From: Ferribacterium limneticum
Lineage (GTDB): Bacteria; Pseudomonadota; Gammaproteobacteria; Burkholderiales; Rhodocyclaceae
Assembly: GCF_020510585.1 (NCBI RefSeq)
Contig: NZ_CP075190.1
Coordinates: 2,292,001 to 2,356,000 of the forward strand
Direction: 5' to 3'
Length of the DNA stretch: 64,000 nucleotides
Shown in pieces: positions 53,422 through 60,505 of the stretch; the first letter of the stretch is position 1, and each line of letters begins with the position of its first letter. The notes under the pieces were generated by a model. That model had not been told where the DNA came from, ran no database searches, and saw only the letters and a program-made list of their open reading frames with translations. Position numbers and translations under genes: made by a program.

Positions 53422-53451
53422 AAAAAAAGCCGGCTTTTCTGCCGGCTTTTT
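53422..53451 (-). terminator. Terminator of the encapsulin operon
   Basis: AAAGCCGGC and GCCGGCTTT separated by six bases, with seven A residues on the left (T-run on the minus strand) and T residues on the right, just past the desulfurase stop. Confidence 0.85.
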
Positions 53452-53467
53452 GTTGATTGGCCACGGA

Positions 53468-55330
53468 TCAGGCAGCCACTTTCCCCTTACCGCGGGCCAG
53501 ACGACGCACGACAGCCAGCATCCGGTCGATTTCCTCGCAGGTGTTGTAGAACGCCAGCGACGGACGTACGGTGGCTTCGACGCCAAAGCGCCGCAGGATC
53601 GGCTGGGCACAGTGGTGGCCGGAGCGCACCGCGATGCCTTCCTCGTTGAGCGCCTTGCCGACTTCCTCGGTGGAGTAACCGGCGAGCACGAAGGACGCCA
53701 CGCTCGCCTTGTCCGCCGCCGTGCCGATCAGGCGCACGCCGGGGATCGAGGCCAGGCCGCGCGTCGCATAGACCAGCAGATCGTGCTCGTAGCGGGCGAT
53801 GTTTTCGATACCGATACGGTCCACGTAGTCGAGGGCCGCCCCGAGTCCCACCGCGTCGGCGATGTTTCCGGTACCGGCTTCGAACTTGTTCGGGGCGGGC
53901 TGGAACAGCGTCTTCTCGAAGGTGACGTCGGCGATCATGTTGCCGCCGCCCTGCCAGGGAGGCATCTGCTCGAGCAGCGCCTTCTTGCCGTAGACCACGC
54001 CAATGCCGGTCGGACCGAATATCTTGTGCCCGGAGAAGACGAAGAAATCGGCATCGAGCGCCTGCACATTGACTCGCAGGTGGGAAACCGACTGCGCCCC
54101 ATCGACCAGCACCTTGGCGCCGGCGGCGTGGGCCATCTCGATCACCTGCTTGATCGGCGTCACGGTGCCCAGCGCGTTCGAGACTTGCGTCACCGAAACA
54201 AGCTTGGTCTTCGGGTTGAGCAGCTTCTGCAGTTCGTCGAGCTTGAGCTGGCCGCTATCATCGACCGGGATGACGCGAATCTTCGCCCCGGTTTGCTGGG
54301 CAAGCTGCTGCCAGGGCACGATGTTGGCGTGGTGTTCGAGCAGCGAGACGACGATCTCGTCGCCCTCGCCGATGTTCTGGACACCCCAGGTCTTGGCGAC
54401 CAGGTTGATGGCTTCCGTCGCACCGCGCACGAAGATGATCTCGTCGGCCGAACCGGCGCCGAGGAAACGCTGCACCTTCTGCCGCGCCGCCTCGTAGGCA
54501 TCGGTTGCCCGCGCCGCCAGTTCATGCGCCGCACGGTGAATGTTGGAATTCTCGTGGGCGTAGAAGTAGGCCAGACGGTCGATCACCGATTGCGGCTTCT
54601 GCGTCGTCGCGGCGTTGTCGAACCAGACCAGCGGTTTGCCGTTCACCCGTTCGTTGAGGATCGGGAAATCGCGGCGTACGGCATTGACGTCGAAGGCAGG
54701 CCTTGCCGTCGGGCCAGCTTCCGGCACCTTGGCCGCATCCAGAAAATAGAAATTGGCCGTTTTTTCCGGTTGACCGTGGGAGGCTGGCGGCTGGCGATCA
54801 GCCGCCAGTTCAGCCAGCAAGGACTTCAACTCGCCTTCGCCGGGCAGGCCGAAAGTCTGCGCGACAACGCGGTTTTCCGGCCTGGCCGGCACGCCACCCG
54901 ACTGGGTGTAAGGGCCGGCCTCACCGAGGAAGTAGTACGGCGATCCGGGCGGGGAAACCGGCGCCTGATCGGCGAACTGGCTCGGCTGTTGAGGTGGACT
55001 GACGCCCGGCAGTGAGGCCGCGTAAGCCTCCGGAACGCCGAACTCGGTGCCACTACCGCCCACCGGATTGATCGGATCCGGCGCGATGGGCACCGGTGCG
55101 ACGCTCGGACCGGACTGGATCAGGCTTGGTTCCGGCGCCGGCGCACTGCCCGCGCCTAGCGAAGTCGGCAGCGCTGGTTGTGCCAAATTCAACGACGGTT
55201 CGGGCGAACCCGGCAACAGCCGGAAAAATTCCGATGCAAGCCGTCCAAGCGTGGCCTCGTCCTGGAGTCCGGACGGCAAACCACCGCCCAGCCCCTCGAC
55301 GCCATTACTTGTAGGTGTCGGGATATTCAT
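53468..55330 (-). CDS. Encapsulated cysteine desulfurase with disordered cargo-loading N-terminus
   Basis: 620 residues from ATG 55330. Residues about 1-212 are Pro/Ala/Gly/Ser-rich and look disordered, with islands such as LGRLASEFFRLLPG (28-41), GTEFGVPEAYAASLP (94-108), SPYYFLGEAGPYT (130-142) and NFYFLDAAKVPE (193-204). The rest is a SufS-type desulfurase: PLP Lys in FSGHKIFGPTG and catalytic Cys in AVRSGHHCAQPILRRFG. In family 2A encapsulin systems the N-terminal domain directs the enzyme into the shell, where it removes sulfur from cysteine. The ATG overlaps the 3' end of the encapsulin gene by 26 bases. A dispersed element is translated at residues 184-197. Confidence 0.93.
   Translation of the reverse strand: MNIPTPTSNGVEGLGGGLPSGLQDEATLGRLASEFFRLLPGSPEPSLNLAQPALPTSLGAGSAPAPEPSLIQSGPSVAPVPIAPDPINPVGGSGTEFGVPEAYAASLPGVSPPQQPSQFADQAPVSPPGSPYYFLGEAGPYTQSGGVPARPENRVVAQTFGLPGEGELKSLLAELAADRQPPASHGQPEKTANFYFLDAAKVPEAGPTARPAFDVNAVRRDFPILNERVNGKPLVWFDNAATTQKPQSVIDRLAYFYAHENSNIHRAAHELAARATDAYEAARQKVQRFLGAGSADEIIFVRGATEAINLVAKTWGVQNIGEGDEIVVSLLEHHANIVPWQQLAQQTGAKIRVIPVDDSGQLKLDELQKLLNPKTKLVSVTQVSNALGTVTPIKQVIEMAHAAGAKVLVDGAQSVSHLRVNVQALDADFFVFSGHKIFGPTGIGVVYGKKALLEQMPPWQGGGNMIADVTFEKTLFQPAPNKFEAGTGNIADAVGLGAALDYVDRIGIENIARYEHDLLVYATRGLASIPGVRLIGTAADKASVASFVLAGYSTEEVGKALNEEGIAVRSGHHCAQPILRRFGVEATVRPSLAFYNTCEEIDRMLAVVRRLARGKGKVAA
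54744..54783 (+). repeat. Dispersed element, copy 11 (in the cargo domain of the desulfurase gene)
   Basis: AATAGAAATTGGCC arm, GTTTTTTC tract, core CGGTTGACCGTGG and GAGGC. The gene reads the other strand in the frame GGT CAA CCG. The arm is less conserved than in the best copies. Confidence 0.75.
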
Positions 55331-56231
55331 GGTACTTGCCGATCTCCACATCTTCGAGGACTGCGATTGCATCGGGCACCAGCACGGCCAGCGAGCAATA
55401 CAGCGAAATCAGGTAGGACGCGATGGCGTTGCGGTTGATGCCCATGAAGCGCACCGACAGGCCCGGACTTTGTTCGCCGGCCAGCCCGGGCTGGAACAGG
55501 CCGACCACGCCCTGACGCTTTTCGCCGACGCGCAGCAGGATGATGCTGGTCTTGCCGCCATCAACCGGCAGCTTGTCCGACGGGATCAGAGGAATGCCGC
55601 GCCAGGTCAGGAACTGGGCGCCGAACAGCGACACGGTCGGCGGCGGCACGCCACGCCGGGTGCATTCGCGGCCGAAGGCGGCGATGGCCAGCGGGTGGGC
55701 CAGGAAGAAGGCCGGTTCTTTCCAGACCTTGGTCAGCAGGTCGTCGAGGTCGTCCGGCGTCGGGGCGCCGGTCAGCGTCGAGATGCGCTGCTCGTCGGCG
55801 ATATTGGCCAGCAGGCCGTAATCCGGGTTGTTTATGAGCTCGGATTCCTGACGTTCCTTGATGGTCTCGATGGTCAGGCGCAACTGTTCCTTGATCTGGT
55901 CGTGCGGGCTGCTGTACAGATCGGATATGCGGGTATGCACGTCGAGGATGGTGGTGACGGCATTGAGGAAGTATTCGCGCGGCTGTTCGTCGTAATCGAC
56001 GTAGGTCTGCGGCAGCTCGGACTCATCGCGTTGCGAGCAGGCGACGCGGACGTCACGCGGATTCTTGACGGTATTCAGGCGATAGATACCGGCTTCGACC
56101 GGCAGCCACTGCAGCAGGTGCACCAGCCAGCGCGGGCTGATGGTCGACAGTTGTGCCGTGGTTTTGGTCGCATTGGCTAGTTGCCGGGCGGCGACATCGC
56201 TCAGGGCGGTCGCTTCGGGGTGTTGGGCCAT
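55305..56231 (-). CDS. srpI: Family 2A encapsulin shell protein (SrpI-like)
   Basis: 308 residues, the length of family 2A encapsulins. HK97-type shell protomer: N-terminal helices (ATALSDVAARQLANATKT), the ISPRWLVHLLQWLPVEAGIYRLN block, the acidic helix around DYDEQPREYFLNAVTTILDVHTRI (split), and a C-terminal IGKYHEYPDTY. Related shells in Synechococcus (SrpI) and Acinetobacter house cysteine desulfurase; published work links them to elemental sulfur storage. No cyclic-nucleotide domain (family 2B) is present. AGGAG precedes the start. It is the first gene after a candidate promoter at 56265-56293. Confidence 0.94.
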   Translation of the reverse strand: MAQHPEATALSDVAARQLANATKTTAQLSTISPRWLVHLLQWLPVEAGIYRLNTVKNPRDVRVACSQRDESELPQTYVDYDEQPREYFLNAVTTILDVHTRISDLYSSPHDQIKEQLRLTIETIKERQESELINNPDYGLLANIADEQRISTLTGAPTPDDLDDLLTKVWKEPAFFLAHPLAIAAFGRECTRRGVPPPTVSLFGAQFLTWRGIPLIPSDKLPVDGGKTSIILLRVGEKRQGVVGLFQPGLAGEQSPGLSVRFMGINRNAIASYLISLYCSLAVLVPDAIAVLEDVEIGKYHEYPDTYK

Positions 56232-56264
56232 GTGGAGCTCTCCTTAGATCAGGAATAAAAATGT

Positions 56265-56293
56265 TTATAAGAAATTCAGATAAGCATTGTCGA
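56265..56293 (-). promoter_or_regulatory. Candidate promoter for the encapsulin-desulfurase pair
   Basis: On the minus strand: -35 TCGACA (56293-56288), 17-base spacer, -10 TTATAA (56270-56265), 34 bases before the encapsulin ATG. It lies in the 108-base gap after the XRE regulator gene and would let shell and cargo be expressed apart from the upstream genes. Confidence 0.5.
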
Positions 56294-56339
56294 AAGCCGG
56301 GGCCCCTGCTTCAACATGCTATAGCCATCAAAACGAGCT

Positions 56340-56567
56340 TCAGGCCGCCTTTTGCTCGCAATGAAAGAACAGGCGGGACAGGCTGATACCCAAGGCACCA
56401 GCCAGTTTTCCCGCCGTTTCCAGAGAGGGAATCACCTTCCCCCGCTCGACTTCGCCCAGATAGGAGCGATTCAGGTCAGCCTTTTCAGCCAGCAACTCCT
56501 GCGACCAGCCGCGCAGTTCCCGGAAATGCCGAACCGCGCGGCCGAAGCTGTTGACCAGATCGTTCAC
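56340..56567 (-). CDS. XRE-family helix-turn-helix regulator
   Basis: 75 residues, a bare Cro/CI-type HTH domain: RELRGWSQELLAEKADLNRSYLGEVERGKV in the canonical order (split here as GWSQELLAEKA and LNRSYLGEVERG). Its start overlaps the stop of the serine acetyltransferase gene (ATGA at 56564-56567), so it belongs to the upstream cysteine-synthesis operon, and it is the last gene before the encapsulin promoter. It probably controls the encapsulin locus; that is inferred from position. Confidence 0.9.
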   Translation of the reverse strand: MNDLVNSFGRAVRHFRELRGWSQELLAEKADLNRSYLGEVERGKVIPSLETAGKLAGALGISLSRLFFHCEQKAA

Positions 56568-57529
56568 TGGGCAACCCTCCCTGCCCCGCCTGGCTCGTGC
56601 TGCAAGCTGGCTTGCGAGACATGACTGCCCGGAGGAACGCTGCGCGTCAGCCAGACATTGCCGCCAATGCTCGAGCCACGACCGATGGTGATGCGCCCGA
56701 GGATGGTGGCGCCGGCATAGACAACCACCTCGTCTTCGAGAATCGGGTGGCGTGGCGCTCCTTTTTCCAGGCCTCCGCTTTCATCCTGCGTAAAGCGTTT
56801 GGCCCCCAGCGTCACCGCCTGATAGAGGCGGACATTTCGGCCAATGATGGTCGTTTCGCCAATGACGACGCCCGTTCCATGGTCAACGAAAAAGCCGGGG
56901 CCAATCTGCGCACCGGGATGAATATCGATGCCGGTGATCGAGTGGGCGATTTCCGAAATGATGCGGGCAACCAGCGGCACGCCCAGCGCGTACAAGGCAT
57001 GCGCCAGCCGGTAATGGATGACGGCCAGGATGCCCGGATAGCAGAGCAACACCTCATCGACGCTGCGGGCTGCTGGATCGCCAAGATAGGCAGCCTCGAC
57101 ATCGGCATCGAGCAGGCCGCGCAAGGCGGGCAACTGCTTGGCGAAGGCCTTGACGATCTCGGCCGCCTGGGCCTCGACATCGTTCTTTTCCTCGCAGGCC
57201 AAACGGCTGTTGTAGCCCAGTTCGAGCTGAACCTGCTGAAACAGCGAATTCAGCGCCGTGTCCAGCGTATGGCCGACGTAAAAGTCCTCGCCTTCCTGAT
57301 GCAGATCGGCCGGCCCGAGGCGCATCGGGAACAGCGCCCCGCACAGCGCCTCGGCGATTTCCTTGAGTGCCTCGCGGGACGGGAATTCGCGGACGGCGAA
57401 TTCCCGGCTCCGCTGCTGCGCCGCCCGCCACGAATCGCGGGCCGCATGCAGTTCGGCGACGATCTCCTTGACGCCCCAGCCGCCAACCTGCTCGTAGGCC
57501 AGGGACGAGTTGGCGACCGGGTGTCTCAT
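56564..57529 (-). CDS. srpH: Serine O-acetyltransferase (EpsC/SrpH type)
   Basis: 321 residues. Left-handed beta-helix hexapeptide repeats ([59 protein letters not shown]) with the active-site His in [11 protein letters not shown]. It makes O-acetylserine from serine and acetyl-CoA. The N-terminal domain is of the longer EpsC/SrpH type common in encapsulin loci and on the Synechococcus sulfur plasmid. It is coupled to both neighbours by 4-base overlaps (57526 and 56564). Confidence 0.93.
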   Translation of the reverse strand: MRHPVANSSLAYEQVGGWGVKEIVAELHAARDSWRAAQQRSREFAVREFPSREALKEIAEALCGALFPMRLGPADLHQEGEDFYVGHTLDTALNSLFQQVQLELGYNSRLACEEKNDVEAQAAEIVKAFAKQLPALRGLLDADVEAAYLGDPAARSVDEVLLCYPGILAVIHYRLAHALYALGVPLVARIISEIAHSITGIDIHPGAQIGPGFFVDHGTGVVIGETTIIGRNVRLYQAVTLGAKRFTQDESGGLEKGAPRHPILEDEVVVYAGATILGRITIGRGSSIGGNVWLTRSVPPGSHVSQASLQHEPGGAGRVAQ

Positions 57530-58500
57530 GCGGCCAGCCCGGCTTCGTTGAACAGGCCTTCGAACAGGATGGAGCTCAGATAACGCTCGCCGGAGTCGGG
57601 CAGGATGACGACAATCGTCTTGCCGGCGTTTTCCGGCTTCTGCGCCAGACGAGCCGCTGCGGCAACGGCAGCACCGCTGGAAATCCCGGAGATGATACCC
57701 TCCTCCTTGGCCAGACGGCGGGCAAAAAGCACGGCATCCTCATTGGAAACCTGCTCGACGGCATCGACCAGCGACAGGTCGAGTACGCCCGGCACAAAAC
57801 CGGCACCAATACCCTGGATCTTGTGCGGCCCTGGCTTGATCGGCTCACCGGCCTTGGCCTGGGTCAGCACCGGGCTGGCGGTCGGCTCGACGGCCACCGA
57901 CTGGATAAGCTTTCCCTTGGTGCCCTTGATGTAGCGCGAAACGCCGGTGATCGTGCCGCCGGTACCGACGCCGGAAACCAGAATGTCGATGGCGCCGTCG
58001 GTGTCTTCCCAGATTTCCGGGCCGGTGGTCAGTTCGTGGATCGCCGGATTGGCCGGGTTCTTGAACTGCTGCAGCAGCACGTACTTGGCATCGGAAGCCG
58101 CGATTTCCTCGGCCTTGGCAATGGCGCCGCCCATCCCCTTGGCTCCTTCGGTCAGCACCAGTTTGGCGCCAAACGCAGTGAGCAGTTTGCGCCGTTCGAT
58201 GCTCATCGTTTCCGGCATGGTCAGGGTCAGCGGAATACCCTTGGCAGCGGCAACGAAGGCCAGTGCAATACCGGTGTTGCCTGATGTCGGCTCGACCAGT
58301 TCCTTGCCCGGGCCGAGCAGGCCACGTTGTTCGGCATCGTTGATCAGCGCCGCACCGATCCGGCACTTGACCGAATAGGCCGGATTGCGACCTTCGATCT
58401 TGGCCAGCACGGTGGCCTTGGCACCATCGATGACGCGATTGAGCTTGATCAGCGGCGTGCGGCCGATCGACTGCGAGTTATCGGCAAAAATCTTGGACAT
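57526..58500 (-). CDS. cysK: Cysteine synthase A (SrpG/CysK)
   Basis: 324 residues. PLP-binding Lys 45 in [11 protein letters not shown], substrate loop [22 protein letters not shown], and C-terminal SSGAAVAAA and [13 protein letters not shown]. It forms cysteine from O-acetylserine and sulfide. The stop overlaps the next gene's start. Together with the acetyltransferase it can supply the cysteine consumed by the encapsulated desulfurase. It follows the rhodanese gene by 27 bases. Confidence 0.96.
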   Translation of the reverse strand: MSKIFADNSQSIGRTPLIKLNRVIDGAKATVLAKIEGRNPAYSVKCRIGAALINDAEQRGLLGPGKELVEPTSGNTGIALAFVAAAKGIPLTLTMPETMSIERRKLLTAFGAKLVLTEGAKGMGGAIAKAEEIAASDAKYVLLQQFKNPANPAIHELTTGPEIWEDTDGAIDILVSGVGTGGTITGVSRYIKGTKGKLIQSVAVEPTASPVLTQAKAGEPIKPGPHKIQGIGAGFVPGVLDLSLVDAVEQVSNEDAVLFARRLAKEEGIISGISSGAAVAAAARLAQKPENAGKTIVVILPDSGERYLSSILFEGLFNEAGLAA

Positions 58501-58527
58501 GCTGTTTTCTCCCTGAAAATTGATGAA

Positions 58528-59058
58528 TCAGTCCTGAATCCACGGCAGGCCGGCGCTGCGCCAGCCATTGAAGGCACCGCGGCGCTGCTGCTCGTCGAGA
58601 TCGCCCTCGAAACCTTCGAGAATGTTGAATACGTTCTTGAAGCCCCCCTTGGCCGCGGCTTCGGCCGCTGCTGCCGAACGCTTGCCACTGCGACAGAGCA
58701 GCAGCACGACTTCATCCTTGCCAGCCTTGCTTTCCAGTTCCTTGACGAAACGCGGATTGCGCGACAGCGACAGGCCGGTCATCCAGGCGACGTGCTTGGT
58801 TTCCGGCACATGGCCGACGAACTTGCGCTCTTCGGCGGTGCGGACGTCGATCAACACCGCTTCGCCCGACTGAAACAGCACCCAGGCATCCTGTGGCGTC
58901 ACGCTGCCGGCGTACGGCAGGTTGTCGGCAGCCGCCTGTTGGCGCGCCAGCTCAAGGATCGGCGAAGCGCCGCCGGCATTGCCGCTTTCGGCAAACAATG
59001 GCGACACCTGGGCAGACGATTGAGTGTCGGCAACTGCGTCGATAACTGCATCGGTCAT
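58528..59058 (-). CDS. Rhodanese-domain sulfurtransferase
   Basis: 176 residues from ATG 59058 (AAAGGAA upstream). An N-terminal linker (about 1-45) precedes a single rhodanese domain: AVLIDVRTAEERKFVGHVPE, and the active-site Cys 112 in LLLCRSGKRSAAAA. It transfers sulfane sulfur. As first gene of the encapsulin-linked sulfur operon it may deliver or retrieve persulfide sulfur. A more upstream in-frame start exists but lacks a ribosome site. Confidence 0.92.
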   Translation of the reverse strand: MTDAVIDAVADTQSSAQVSPLFAESGNAGGASPILELARQQAAADNLPYAGSVTPQDAWVLFQSGEAVLIDVRTAEERKFVGHVPETKHVAWMTGLSLSRNPRFVKELESKAGKDEVVLLLCRSGKRSAAAAEAAAKGGFKNVFNILEGFEGDLDEQQRRGAFNGWRSAGLPWIQD

Positions 59059-59464
59059 GGCGATTCCTTTCGCTTTCGGCCAGCCTGAACAACCGGCTTC
59101 ATGGGTATTGGGGGTCACTGAAAAAGGCTCAGTGATGTCTGTAGCCACCAATTTATTCCCCGTCGTTCATGCCCAGAACGAATAAAAATGCAGATCGATA
59201 TAACGATCGCCGTAATAAGGATGTTGGCTATAAGCACCAGACGAGCGCGACTCGTAATACACGCCCCAAGGGCCCCGAAGGCATATCGAAATAGCCAGAA
59301 ATTCTTTGTCGACCGCAGCAAGTCACCGCAGAATTACCCAACACCGCCGGATTTAATCGATAACTTGCCAGGGCGGACGACAAATACTGGCTAAAGCGTC
59401 GCTCGCTCCAGCACTCTCCGGGAGCCGGCCTCGCCGGACATACCGGAGAGCAAGGAGCAACAAA
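59059..59464. other. Intergenic region upstream of the rhodanese operon
   Basis: 406 bases between divergent genes. No accepted ORF. It contains CTATAAGCA (59228-59236), a motif that recurs upstream of several genes in this half of the window, and a small GC-rich hairpin (59420-59450) before the plus-strand gene at 59465. Confidence 0.4.
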
Positions 59465-59659
59465 ATGGTTTTGACCCTCGAACTGCCGGTCCGCCCGGCC
59501 ACCAGCGATCTCTTCAGCAACCTGTTCGCCAGCTATGAAAGCCGCTTCGGCGCGCTACCGGCATGGCTGGATGAACTCTCCCGCAGCGATGCCAAATCCC
59601 TGTTGCGCCAGGCCCTGCGCCGCGGCGCCCCGCTCGCCCCGGCTGATCTGCCCTACTGA
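59465..59659 (+). CDS. 64-residue hypothetical protein
   Basis: GGAGC upstream of the ATG. A soluble, mainly helical sequence (DLFSNLFASYESRFGALPAWLDELSRSDAKSLLRQALRR split across 15-53) ending PADLPY. No family named. Its last 105 bases lie opposite the 3' end of the DUF2325 frame. Good ribosome site and start favour it as real. Confidence 0.55.
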   Translation: MVLTLELPVRPATSDLFSNLFASYESRFGALPAWLDELSRSDAKSLLRQALRRGAPLAPADLPY

Positions 59660-59980
59660 GTGAACCAGAGGCGCCCCGTGCCTCAACGGGGCGCCAACTT
59701 TCCAGGCAATGTCCGCCAGCACGCTGCTCAGTTGCCCTAGGCTGCGCTTGCTGAAAACCACCGGCACCGACATGTCGTCAGCGCCCCGCCGAACCTTGCG
59801 GGCCAGCCCGTGACTGATCTGATCGACCATCACCACGACCACCCGCGTATCAACCGGAATGGAACGATGGCACTCGCCCGGCTTGCGCCCGCTCCAATGA
59901 CGAACCGGCTCGTAGCCCTGCCCGGCCAGATAGTCCCGAAACGAATCGACACGATCACCACCAACGATCAATGCAGCCAT
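59555..59980 (-). CDS. DUF2325 protein with doubtful C-terminal extension
   Basis: 141 residues as an open frame. The first about 95 match DUF2325 (MAALIVGGDRVDSFRDYLAG, then VRHWSGRKPGECHRSIP, VDQISHGLARKVRRGA, VVFSKRSLGQLSSVLAD), a family of unknown function that usually ends about there. The remaining 46 residues are the antisense of the 59465 gene and of the GC-rich hairpin at 59670-59695, so they may be an artificial extension after loss of a stop codon. GGTGCGTC upstream of the start is only a weak site. Confidence 0.75.
   Translation of the reverse strand: MAALIVGGDRVDSFRDYLAGQGYEPVRHWSGRKPGECHRSIPVDTRVVVVMVDQISHGLARKVRRGADDMSVPVVFSKRSLGQLSSVLADIAWKVGAPLRHGAPLVHSVGQISRGERGAAAQGLAQQGFGIAAGEFIQPCR
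59670..59697 (+). terminator. Hairpin between the convergent ORFs
   Basis: GGCGCCCCG pairs with CGGGGCGCC around a short loop, directly after the 59465 gene. It has no strong T-run. Confidence 0.5.
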
Positions 59981-60112
59981 GACGCACCTCCTGTCTGTTT
60001 ACACGCTCAATCTAGCCAGACCGGCACAGGCGAGGAACGACGTAGTTATTCCTTGCAAATGGGCTGGCTGGCTATAAGCATCTGCAAGAATCCGCCACCC
60101 TCATGGCCGGAC

Positions 60113-60146
60113 AAAAAAAGGCCCGCAACCGGGACGGAGCGGGCCT
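60113..60146 (-). terminator. Leftward terminator in the 59981-60505 gap
   Basis: GGCCCGC (60120-60126) pairs with GCGGGCC (60139-60145); seven A residues on the left form a T-run on the minus strand. It ends a leftward transcript coming from 60150-60410, where a short remnant ORF lies. Confidence 0.75.
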
Positions 60147-60277
60147 AAACGCAAGCGCGTGATGGAGAGAGAGATGAGTCGCACGAGACGAATGCAAAGC
60201 AGGATTGAAGATACGGCAGCCGATCCGCCACGAAAACGAATTAGATTGAATAAGAAAACAAGGGCGACGGCGTGATC

Positions 60278-60409
60278 TTATTCAGCAATAGCACGTGGCG
60301 GGTTATTCGGATGCACCTTGTCGCAGAGCAGGTCGGGCTTGGCTTTGAGGTACGCCTGATTTTTTGAAACGTTCGTCGCGGCTGTGCATGCTGTGGTGGC
60401 CGCCAGCAC
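60278..60409 (-). pseudogene. Possible remnant or short ORF (43 residues)
   Basis: A GTG-started minus-strand frame encoding AATTACTAATNVSKNQ and DLLCDKVHPNNPPRAIAE. The beginning looks like part of a lipoprotein leader (Ala/Thr-rich then Cys), but there is no convincing start, and an in-frame stop is close upstream. The leftward terminator at 60113 supports transcription. It is probably a gene fragment. Confidence 0.3.
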
Positions 60410-60436
60410 CCCGGCGCCTAGATCTGCCGAGAAGCA

Positions 60437-60459
60437 CGGTTTTCCCACCGGGAAAACCG
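60437..60459. promoter_or_regulatory. Perfect inverted repeat upstream of the OsmC-YcaO gene
   Basis: CGGTTTTCCC, ACC, GGGAAAACCG: 10-bp perfect arms with a 3-base loop, 47 bases before the start codon. It could be an operator or a leader hairpin; no T-run follows. Confidence 0.5.
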
Positions 60460-60505
60460 GATAATGGCGGCCAATTCGTTTTGAACGCTATTTTTGGATT
60501 CCCGC

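Larger units (their letters stand above)
59981..60505. other. Long gap before the OsmC-YcaO gene
   Basis: 525 bases with no firm gene. It holds the leftward terminator, the remnant ORF and a perfect palindrome (60437-60459). GCTATAAGCA occurs at 60071. Confidence 0.5.

Noticed and set aside
60174..60275. 33-codon basic ORF with a purine-rich ribosome-like site
   Set aside because: Composition is Arg/Lys/Thr-rich without pattern, and it lies opposite the leftward transcript; too weak to call.
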